DNA from: JARYLZ01 sp964388275
GTDB lineage: Bacteria; Bacteroidota; Ignavibacteria; SZUA-365
NCBI GenBank assembly: GCA_964388275.1
Contig: CAYLZD010000019.1
Location: 11,315-75,314, forward strand
Direction of reading: 5' to 3'
DNA length: 64,000 nucleotides
The notes beneath the pieces are model-generated. The model ran no database searches. It saw only the letters and a list, made by a program, of their open reading frames with translations, and was not told the origin of the DNA. The translations under genes were made by a program, and so were the position numbers. How positions within the stretch are numbered: position 1 is the first letter of the stretch; the number at the start of each line of letters is the position of its first letter. Below, piece by piece: positions 54,248 through 61,761 of the stretch.

Positions 54248-56146
54248 CTACAGATTCCAGAGTAGACGCAGGGAAAGATTAGGCGTGACTCCCGCGGATG
54301 CGGAGGTCGTTTCCGTGATCTGATACCATCCGTCGGCGATCAGCGACACGCCGCGCCATGTCAGCTCGGCCCTGCCGACCGGTCCGTAACTGTTCAGCGT
54401 GGCCTCCAGATTCTTTGCCCTGCCCTCGCACCGGTAACGCGCCTGCCTGAACAATCTGAAACCCGCGGCGCAAGAGAATCCCCGCAGCCGGTGCCGCAGA
54501 ACCGCCATGATGCTGCGTTCGTCATGAAAGGACAAAGGCCGCAGCGTGAAGGCGCTCCAGCTTATTTCCCCTTGCTCGTAGAGACGAAGCTGGGCCTGCA
54601 TCTCGAAGCGCATAGTCGACGAGATCTTGATCGAGGTGGAGTCCGCGAAAACCGCCTGTCTCAAGGAGAAGCTGGGTTGCGGCGAGGATATCCGCTCGAA
54701 ATCGTAAACCGTGTAGTTCGCCGTCACCTCGGCATGATTCACCGATGAGAAGCTCTCTCCAGGATGAAAGGCCACGGAAGGCGAAATACGGAAAACACGG
54801 TTCCATGTATTGTTCGCGCTGCGTTCGCCGAAAATGAAAACCGTGTGCCTGAGCTGGGCGTCGCCGGCCAGCGAAGCGAGCAGCCAGGGATTCAGGCGCT
54901 TGGTCCAGCGCAGCGCGGCCAGGAATAACAATTCATCGCGGTCGTCGTGATTTGACGAGCTTGGCGTGTCGTAAACCAACTTTACCGCCGAGGCGGCCAG
55001 AGAAAGTGTGTCGCTCCCGCTGAACGGATGCAAAACCTGCGCCGAAAGCTGTGTCTGCAGGATGTTGTTGTTCTTCTGCTCCTCCAGGCGCTGCTGGCGC
55101 GAAAAAACAATGTCGGATACGTTGGAATTCTTTGCGATGGAATGCGTTTCGCTTCTTTCTCCCACTTCGATGCGGATGCGAACCGTGCTTCCCGATTCGG
55201 AGCCGTACTCGATCGAGCCGCCGCCCGCGAGACGGAATTCGTCGACATTGCCGTCGAAAACCGGTCTTTCGGGCGTCGGATCCGCGCCGATCGTGCGTTT
55301 GCTTATCGAGCGCTGCATCGCGTCGACCGAAGCCGCAATCTTCAAATTCCTCGAAAGGCGGTAGTCTACGTAATCGGCGCCGCCGGTTGAAAATTCGATG
55401 CGCGATTCGATTTCTCTGTTGCCGGCCTCGTCCGCGATGCCGGGGTAATAATCCCTCCTGCTTCTTCGCAGAAACACTCGGGCGCGGTTTCCCGCCGAAG
55501 TTCCCAGAATCGTCGCCGATTCTCCGTTCAGGCGGTGGTCCTCCAATGTGCGGGGACTGATGTCCTCCGCGGCGGCGTGAGCGACGGCCGAAATCCTGGT
55601 GTCGCCCAGACGCATCTCCCGCAGCGACGCATCGATGGTGTACATGAATCCGCGGTCCAGAGATCCCTGCTGATTGTCGAACGAATACCCGGCCATGGGA
55701 CTCAGCGAGAACTGCTCGAGAGGAGTCCACTTGACTCCGGCGAGAAGCTTGTTGCCCGTCAGCGAGTTGAGCGCGATCGAACGGTTGTCGGAGAAGATGT
55801 ACGACGACACCGATGCGGTCGCCATGAGCGGCGGCGCCAGGTCCGTTTCAAATTCAGCGGAGAAGTTCTGTTCGTCGCGTGTCAAATCCCTCCCGGTCTT
55901 GATCAGCGTGCGCAGGAACCGTTCCCGTGCCGTCACGCGCCATGGGCTTCCGGACGTTGAATAGAGCCCGGAAATGTTCCACAAGTACGTGTTGACCATG
56001 CGCTCGAAGGAGATGTTCAGCGAGGGAAGTCCGCGCAGCGCGGATACGGTGTCCGTGGATGTCTGACACCGCCCTGTAATCGGATGGCACAGAAGCAGCA
56101 GGGCCGATGATGCGAGGAATGCTCTATAGCGCGCCGCATTGAACAT
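54248..56146 (-). CDS. Large putative outer-membrane beta-barrel protein, unknown function
   Basis: The 632-residue protein has a signal peptide (MFNAARYRAFLASSALLLLC) and no other membrane helix. The rest is alternating hydrophobic/charged sequence with many aromatic strands (for example DYRLSRNLKIAASVDAM, FSLSPMAGYSFDNQQGSL), as in large barrels. It ends SLRLLWNL, with a hydrophobic last residue. I recognise no family. Its start shares one base with the stop of the ABC ATPase gene (TGATG), so translation is coupled. Confidence 0.8.
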   Translation of the reverse strand: MFNAARYRAFLASSALLLLCHPITGRCQTSTDTVSALRGLPSLNISFERMVNTYLWNISGLYSTSGSPWRVTARERFLRTLIKTGRDLTRDEQNFSAEFETDLAPPLMATASVSSYIFSDNRSIALNSLTGNKLLAGVKWTPLEQFSLSPMAGYSFDNQQGSLDRGFMYTIDASLREMRLGDTRISAVAHAAAEDISPRTLEDHRLNGESATILGTSAGNRARVFLRRSRRDYYPGIADEAGNREIESRIEFSTGGADYVDYRLSRNLKIAASVDAMQRSISKRTIGADPTPERPVFDGNVDEFRLAGGGSIEYGSESGSTVRIRIEVGERSETHSIAKNSNVSDIVFSRQQRLEEQKNNNILQTQLSAQVLHPFSGSDTLSLAASAVKLVYDTPSSSNHDDRDELLFLAALRWTKRLNPWLLASLAGDAQLRHTVFIFGERSANNTWNRVFRISPSVAFHPGESFSSVNHAEVTANYTVYDFERISSPQPSFSLRQAVFADSTSIKISSTMRFEMQAQLRLYEQGEISWSAFTLRPLSFHDERSIMAVLRHRLRGFSCAAGFRLFRQARYRCEGRAKNLEATLNSYGPVGRAELTWRGVSLIADGWYQITETTSASAGVTPNLSLRLLWNL

Positions 56147-56919
56147 CAGGAAGCTGCCGCATCAAGGTCGTCGAGCAGGCGCAGGGTTTTTTCCTCGACT
56201 TCCTCGGATTCGGTAAGGACGCCGAACGCATCCTCGAGTGTATTCTGCCGCGTCAGCTCGCGCAATTCTCCGATGTTGCCTTTGGCGAGAATTGATCCGT
56301 TTTTAATGACGATGATGCGATGACATACGCGCTCCACGATGTCGAGGAGATGCGAGCAGTACAGCACCGTCTTGCCCCGTATGGCGAGATGCCTTAACAA
56401 TTCCTTGAACATCACGGTGGCATGCGCGTCCAGTCCGTCCAGAGGTTCGTCAAAGAAGTACACGCCCGGATTGTGCAGGAGCGCCGTCGATATTATGACT
56501 TTCTGTTTCATTCCCTTGGAGAATGTGGTCATCAGCGCTCCCGAAACCTTCGACAGTCCGAAGTGATTCAACAGCAGCGCGCTGCGCCTTCGTATGGTAT
56601 CGTCCGCAAGGCCTTGCATCCGGCCGGCAAAGAGCAGGTATTCGGAAGGCGACAGAGCTTCGAAGACCGCCCCGGTCTCAGGCACGTAGCCGAGCAGCGG
56701 TTTGACTTTTTCGGGAGAGCGCACTACGTCTATGTCGGCCACGCGCACCTCCCCGGATGTCGGCTGCAGTATTCCCGCCATTATCTTTACGGTTGTGGAT
56801 TTGCCGGCGCCGTTCGGACCTATGTATCCGACTATCTCACCGCGTTGCACCTCGAAGCTGATTCCGGTCAGCGCCGGCTTGCTGTTGTAGCTTTTCGTCA
56901 GGTTGCGGATCGATATCAT
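56146..56919 (-). CDS. ABC transporter ATP-binding protein
   Basis: The 257-residue ATPase has Walker A GPNGAGKSTTVK, the Q-loop at YVPETG, signature FSKGMKQKVIIS (a degenerate LSGGQ, with KG replacing GG), Walker B VYFFDEPLDGLD and switch histidine SHLLD. It resembles NatA/CcmA-type exporters. There is no permease gene next to it; it lies between an FnIII lipoprotein and a beta-barrel gene. It may pair with a permease elsewhere. Start ATG 56919. Confidence 0.93.
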   Translation of the reverse strand: MISIRNLTKSYNSKPALTGISFEVQRGEIVGYIGPNGAGKSTTVKIMAGILQPTSGEVRVADIDVVRSPEKVKPLLGYVPETGAVFEALSPSEYLLFAGRMQGLADDTIRRRSALLLNHFGLSKVSGALMTTFSKGMKQKVIISTALLHNPGVYFFDEPLDGLDAHATVMFKELLRHLAIRGKTVLYCSHLLDIVERVCHRIIVIKNGSILAKGNIGELRELTRQNTLEDAFGVLTESEEVEEKTLRLLDDLDAAAS

Positions 56920-56927
56920 GGATTCGT

Positions 56928-57959
56928 TCAGATGATCTGAAAGAGAAAGGCGCGCGTGACGGCGTTGGGCCGCCCGTCAGTGCGCGTGAAGGCGGATATG
57001 CGCCAGTAATAGGAACGGCCGCGGTACAGCACCGGTCCTTTGTAGGAAAGCTTGTGCAGGGAATTTCCCTCGGCCGGGACGGCGCTGTTCCAGATCACCT
57101 CCGAGGAGGGCGCAAGCGACACGCTGATCCGGTAGGAAACGGCGCCCGGAACTCCGTGCCAGGCGAATTCAGGCGCCGCCGTGAGTTGTGCGCCGTCCGC
57201 AGGCGTTACCGCTGCCGGGAGTTCCGCGACTATGTCCGAGAGCGCTTCGCTCGGAACGCTGGTCAGACCGCCGCGATCCCTGCTGACAACCGCGTAGTAT
57301 CGGCGCGGACTGCCGGGTCCCGTCGAAGTGTCATCGAACAGGGCGCGCTCGGTGAACGCGAACAGGGTGGACGCATCGGGAGTGAAATCGGGAAGCTCCG
57401 AGCGATGGATTTCATACCCCTCGAGATCGAATTCCTCCGGTTGCTGCCACTCGAGTCGCACGCCGGTTTCGCCTTCCTGATTCCGGCCCTGCGCGAGAAA
57501 AGCGCCCGGAGTTTCGGGAGCGTTCCTGTTGGGCGATCGGGTGGAGACGGTCGTCGACGGCTCGCTTTCGTTGCCGCTGTGATCGACCGCGGTGACGCGG
57601 TAGAAGTACAAAGTGTCGTAGCCGCGCATCCCGTCGATATGGTAGTTTCTCGCAATGGTGTCCACCGCGATGAAGTTTCCGGGCGCGGCTTCCTCGGCCC
57701 TGTAAACCACATACGCGCCGAAGTCGCTTTCCGTGTTGCGCAGCCATCCTATCAACACGAAACCGTCGCGCGCGCTTTCCACGACCAGGCCCGCCGGCGG
57801 CAGGGGCGGGACGGTGTCCGCGACCGCCGGGGCCAGTTCTTCCCGCTCGCAACCGGTGAGAGCCGCGGCCAGAAGCATCGTCGGGAGAAGCATGGGCAGA
57901 GCGGCCGTGACTCGAGCTTTCCGCGGGTATCCGTATTTGTTCGTTCGGGTGCGGCGCAT
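56928..57959 (-). CDS. Lipoprotein with fibronectin type III domains
   Basis: The 343-residue lipoprotein has a signal with lipobox LTGC (Cys 37). Two FnIII-type domains are visible: about 50-135 (PPAGLVVESARDGFVLIGWL, then FYRVTAVDHSGNES) and about 150-245 (VRLEWQQPEEFDLEGYEIHR, RYYAVVSRDRGG). A third Ig/FnIII-like part follows to the end (PEFAWHGVPGAVSYRISVSL). It is likely an extracytoplasmic binding or scaffold protein. ATG 57959 was chosen because earlier residues overlap non-coding sequence. It is the first gene of the cluster, eight bases before the ABC ATPase gene. Confidence 0.82.
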   Translation of the reverse strand: MRRTRTNKYGYPRKARVTAALPMLLPTMLLAAALTGCEREELAPAVADTVPPLPPAGLVVESARDGFVLIGWLRNTESDFGAYVVYRAEEAAPGNFIAVDTIARNYHIDGMRGYDTLYFYRVTAVDHSGNESEPSTTVSTRSPNRNAPETPGAFLAQGRNQEGETGVRLEWQQPEEFDLEGYEIHRSELPDFTPDASTLFAFTERALFDDTSTGPGSPRRYYAVVSRDRGGLTSVPSEALSDIVAELPAAVTPADGAQLTAAPEFAWHGVPGAVSYRISVSLAPSSEVIWNSAVPAEGNSLHKLSYKGPVLYRGRSYYWRISAFTRTDGRPNAVTRAFLFQII

Positions 57960-58015
57960 TTTTCTATGTGAATCTACGGAGTTGACGGTTCTTCCGAAAG
58001 GCGGTTGAATCGCTC

Positions 58016-59530
58016 TCAGAGGAAAAATCCGACCAGCCATCCCAGGACAGCTCCGGCGCCCGCGCAGGCTGTGTTGACGACGTCGTTGGTGATCCATCTC
58101 CTGCCGCTCCTCAAAAGGGCGGGCGCGCCGCAATGAGTGCGCTTCTCCGTCACCGCGCCGCAAGCGCCGCAGCGGTATTGCGCTTGAACCGTCGCGCCGA
58201 TCAGACTGTCCACCAGCGAGGCCGCGACACCCGCGAGCGTGAACAGCACAAGGGGCAGGGGCTTGAGCAGAATTTCGGGCTGGAATGCGGCGCCGGCAAG
58301 CGCGATGAGCAGCGCGCCTAAAGCTCCGCCCAGCGTTCCGGCCGGCGAAACGCCGCCCGAGGTCCCGCGGGGCACCGGCCGCATCGTGAGCAGATGCCGC
58401 GGTCTGTTCGAGAGGAGCACGCCCAGCTCCGTGGACCATGTGTCTGCCGTCACCGCCGCGACCGACCCTAGATATGCGGCTTGCCAGGCGGTGTCCGGCC
58501 GCAGGACGTAAAGCACAGCTATGAGGCCGGCGACTCCTCCGTTCGCCGCCACCTGCCTGAGATCACGGGTCGAACCCTTTTCGAAGACGGTGTCCAGACG
58601 GCGTTTACGCGCGCGTCCGAGTCGGGACATAGCGCTGGAAAGAATGAAGAAGGTGAAAATGGGCAGCGTCAACTCCCAGCCGCCGCTCGCGTAGATGACG
58701 ACGGCAAGAAGAAACACGGCCGCCGCTCCGGAGAAGGAAAGCAGTTTCAACCGGTATGCCGCGGCGCCGACCGCCGCGGCGAGCAGGCAGGCGCTGACGA
58801 AGCGCAGCGCGCTCGAAGCGTCGGACGCGGACAGGGTGAGCCAGAGAGCGAAAGCGCTCATCAACGGAACGGTGATGTTGTCGAGTCCTCCGGAAGATGC
58901 GGCTTCCCAGACCGTCGCGAAAAGCGCCACAGATATTATGACGCAAGCGCTGAGCACGAGCGGCCAGTCGGGGAACGACAACCGAGCCGGCGGCGGGAGC
59001 AAATAAGCCGTTGCCGCGATCGCGGCAATCGACGATAGAAACATAACCGCCGAACCTTGCACGGATTTGCCGTCCGACGTGATGCTGTAGGAAATCGGTT
59101 TCTTAAGGGATTCTCCCACCGCGCCGGCCAGTCCGTCTCCCAGCGCCAGCACAAGCATGGAGGCCGTGACCAGCCCGGGATTTTCTTCCCAGAACAGCAG
59201 TGTCAGTATGAAGAAGGATACGGGATAATAAACCGTCCCGTAGGATCCGCGCGTCGTCTTGTGCACGGATTTCAGCCGGCCCGTCGCATACGCTATTATG
59301 TTCAGCAACGTAAAAATTCCGGTTATCAGGAGCACCGGCGCAGCCCTTTCGAACAGCAGCGGCGCGAAGGCGATGAGGATTCCCGTGCCTATATGGACGG
59401 CTTTACGGCTGAATTCGGGCGGACGGCGGAATAGACGCCGCAGATATTCCCCGGCGGCGAGAAGAAAGATCAACCCGGCGCTCGCGGCCAGAGCGTAGAG
59501 GATTTCCTCATGCGTGAGCGGGCCGTTCAT
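58016..59530 (-). CDS. Fused phytol/dolichol-kinase-like and DUF92 (VTE5-VTE6-type) membrane protein
   Basis: The 504-residue polytopic protein has two parts. Residues about 20-230 resemble the CTP-dependent phytol/dolichol kinase family (PEFSRKAVHIGTGILIAFAP, then LALGDGLAGAVGESL). Residues about 260-504 are a DUF92 domain (MSRLGRARKRRLDTVFEKGS, YLGSVAAVTADTWSTELG, RGTSGGVSPAGTLGG). In plants, VTE5 is a phytol kinase and the DUF92 protein VTE6 a phytyl-phosphate kinase; that is family knowledge. A CxxC pair (RCGACG) lies in a C-terminal loop. ATG 59530 is preferred over a TTG 21 bases upstream. Confidence 0.88.
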   Translation of the reverse strand: MNGPLTHEEILYALAASAGLIFLLAAGEYLRRLFRRPPEFSRKAVHIGTGILIAFAPLLFERAAPVLLITGIFTLLNIIAYATGRLKSVHKTTRGSYGTVYYPVSFFILTLLFWEENPGLVTASMLVLALGDGLAGAVGESLKKPISYSITSDGKSVQGSAVMFLSSIAAIAATAYLLPPPARLSFPDWPLVLSACVIISVALFATVWEAASSGGLDNITVPLMSAFALWLTLSASDASSALRFVSACLLAAAVGAAAYRLKLLSFSGAAAVFLLAVVIYASGGWELTLPIFTFFILSSAMSRLGRARKRRLDTVFEKGSTRDLRQVAANGGVAGLIAVLYVLRPDTAWQAAYLGSVAAVTADTWSTELGVLLSNRPRHLLTMRPVPRGTSGGVSPAGTLGGALGALLIALAGAAFQPEILLKPLPLVLFTLAGVAASLVDSLIGATVQAQYRCGACGAVTEKRTHCGAPALLRSGRRWITNDVVNTACAGAGAVLGWLVGFFL

Positions 59531-59605
59531 GCGGATAGCCCGCAAAGGCAACGGTGGCGTCCGCCGGAACCGGCATACGCTCCTCTCCTGCCTCCATGCG
59601 GCGGC

Positions 59606-60352
59606 TCAGGCGTCATCCGTCTCTTCGAACGGCTCATCCGTCGTCTCTTCAGATTCCTCACCCGAAATTACGATGACGAACTCGCCCCGAGGGGCATGCC
59701 TCTCGAAATGCGCGGCGACCTCGCTGATGCTTCCCCTGATCGTCTCCTCGTGAAGCTTGGTCAGTTCCCTGCTCACCGAGATCCGCCTGTCGCCTAAAAC
59801 GTCCCGCAGCTCACGCAGTGTTTTCAGCAGCCGATGCACGGATTCGTAAAGCACGATGGGCCGGGTTTCTCCCGCGAGATCGGCGATTCGCGCGCGGCGC
59901 CGTTTTTTCTGCGGAAGGAAACCTTCGAAGCGGAATCTGTCCACACGGAAACCGCTCGACACCAGGGCCGCCAGGACGGCCGACGCGCCCGGCACCGGTA
60001 TTACTGAAAATCCGGCGTCTGCGGCTGCCGATATCAGCAGTCCCGCGGGATCCGATACGGCCGGCGTTCCCGCGTCCGAAACCACGGCGAGGGATTTCCC
60101 CGCTCGCAGTTCTTCGAGAAAACCGGGTATGCGCCGCCTTTCGTTGCCGCTGAAACAACTCCGGCATTCGGTCGAAATGTCGTAATGCTTTAAAAGCACG
60201 CGCGTCTTGCGGGTATCCTCGGCCGCGATGAGATCCACGTTCCTCAGTATTTCAATGGCCCGCAAAGTGATGTCGCCCAGGTTGCCGATGGGCGTGGAGA
60301 CCACGTACAGCGTTCCCGGCTGAGGTTCAGGCCTGCTCGTCGTCGCTTTCAT
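59606..60352 (-). CDS. rsmI: RsmI, 16S rRNA 2'-O-ribose C1402 methyltransferase
   Basis: The 248-residue tetrapyrrole-methylase-fold enzyme has the RsmI start GTLYVVSTPIGNLGDITLRA and then LIAAEDTRKTRVLLKHYDIS, SDAGTPAVSDPAGLLISAA and VPGASAVLAALVSSGF. Its acidic tail (EESEETTDEPFEETDDA) is longer than usual. Its start overlaps the end of hflX by 26 bases, so the two are coupled. Confidence 0.96.
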   Translation of the reverse strand: MKATTSRPEPQPGTLYVVSTPIGNLGDITLRAIEILRNVDLIAAEDTRKTRVLLKHYDISTECRSCFSGNERRRIPGFLEELRAGKSLAVVSDAGTPAVSDPAGLLISAAADAGFSVIPVPGASAVLAALVSSGFRVDRFRFEGFLPQKKRRRARIADLAGETRPIVLYESVHRLLKTLRELRDVLGDRRISVSRELTKLHEETIRGSISEVAAHFERHAPRGEFVIVISGEESEETTDEPFEETDDA

Positions 60353-61721
60353 CGATTTCCCGCAGACGGTCCGGATGGGATTTCAGCAATCTCGCGGCTG
60401 TATCGGGCGGGATGCGGCAGTGGATGCGGATGTGGTCCTCCTCGAAGCGTTCCTCGATCATGTCGGCTTCCCGGTGGAATTCCGCGAGAAGCCTGTAGTC
60501 GGGCGGCCCTATCCTGAAACAGCGGGCCGCGTTGCTTTCCTCGATCAGGACCTGCAGCCGCCCGAGCAGTTCCCGGATATTGATTCCGCGCGAGGCCGAA
60601 ATGAAAATGGAATCTGGATAACGCTCCGGGAGGGAGGAGATGAGCGCGTTTTCCCGGATCAGATCGGTTTTATTGAACACGGTCAAAGTCGTCTTCCCGT
60701 GCGCGTTTATCTCCTTGAGAGTCTGATTCACTACGTCGATCTGGTCGCGGAAATGCGGATGCGAGATGTCCACAACGTGGAGTATGATGTCCGCCTCGAC
60801 CACCTCGTCAAGCGTGCTGCGAAAAGACGCCACCAGTTTGGGCGGGAGCTTCCTGATAAAACCGACCGTGTCGGTGAAAAGGACGGTGGCCTTGCCGATT
60901 TCCACGGCCCTTACCGTGGCGTCGAGCGTGGCGAAGAGCTTGTCCTCCACGAGCACGCCGGCGCCGGTCAGAGTGTTGAGAAGCGTGGATTTCCCGACGT
61001 TGGTGTAGCCGACCAGCGCCACCCGGGTCACGTCCTTGCGGTGTTTCCTCTGCGTGCGGCGCTGCCGGTCTATCCGTTCGAGTTTCTCCTTCAGGCGGCT
61101 GATGCGGTCCCTGACCATGCGCCTGTCCGTTTCAATCTGCGTCTCGCCGGGTCCCTTGGTGCGAATTCCGCCGTACTGTTTGGAAAGATGCGTCCACATG
61201 CGCGTCAGCCGCGGGAGCATGTATTCCAGCTGCGCGAGTTCCACCTGTGTTTTGGCCGTGTTCGTGCGGGCGTGGCGGGCGAAGATGTCGAGTATCAGCG
61301 TGGTCCTGTCGATCACCTTGCGCTTGAGCATGCGCTCGAGGTTTCTCTGCTGCACCGGGGTGAGGTCGTCGTCGAAAATCACGGCCTGTATGTCGGCGTC
61401 CTCGCAGCGTTCGGCGAGGTACTCGGCCTTGCCCTTGCCGATGAAGGTGGACGACTCAATCGACGAACGGTTCTGGAACACCGTTTCCACCACTTCCGCG
61501 CCCGCGGTGTTGCTGAGCAGTTCCAGTTCATCCAGGTGTTCGTCGGTTTCATAGCGGAGCTGATTCGGCGGGCGGGAGACTCCTACGAGTATCACCCGTT
61601 CGGCGGCCTGTGCGGTCTCGTGATATGGCGCCGGTCCCTTGCTTTCTTCCCCGCCTGTTTCCTCTCCCTCGAAGCCGTCGTCTTCGTCCGGGAGAAAATC
61701 CTGATCGGAAATGTCGTTCAT
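60327..61721 (-). CDS. hflX: GTPase HflX
   Basis: The 464-residue GTPase rescues stalled ribosomes and splits subunits. The N-terminal domain (VILVGVSRPPNQLRYETDEH) is followed by a helical linker and the G domain: G1 VGYTNVGKSTLLNTLTG, G3 DTVGFIRKLP and G4 NKTD. The N-terminus has an acidic extension of about 30 residues. It lies between BatA and rsmI; 40 bases separate it from the BatA gene. Confidence 0.96.
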   Translation of the reverse strand: MNDISDQDFLPDEDDGFEGEETGGEESKGPAPYHETAQAAERVILVGVSRPPNQLRYETDEHLDELELLSNTAGAEVVETVFQNRSSIESSTFIGKGKAEYLAERCEDADIQAVIFDDDLTPVQQRNLERMLKRKVIDRTTLILDIFARHARTNTAKTQVELAQLEYMLPRLTRMWTHLSKQYGGIRTKGPGETQIETDRRMVRDRISRLKEKLERIDRQRRTQRKHRKDVTRVALVGYTNVGKSTLLNTLTGAGVLVEDKLFATLDATVRAVEIGKATVLFTDTVGFIRKLPPKLVASFRSTLDEVVEADIILHVVDISHPHFRDQIDVVNQTLKEINAHGKTTLTVFNKTDLIRENALISSLPERYPDSIFISASRGINIRELLGRLQVLIEESNAARCFRIGPPDYRLLAEFHREADMIEERFEEDHIRIHCRIPPDTAARLLKSHPDRLREIDESDDEQA

Positions 61722-61761
61722 GTCGTTCTGGCGGGCATATGTCGGAGTGATTGCCGCGGAT

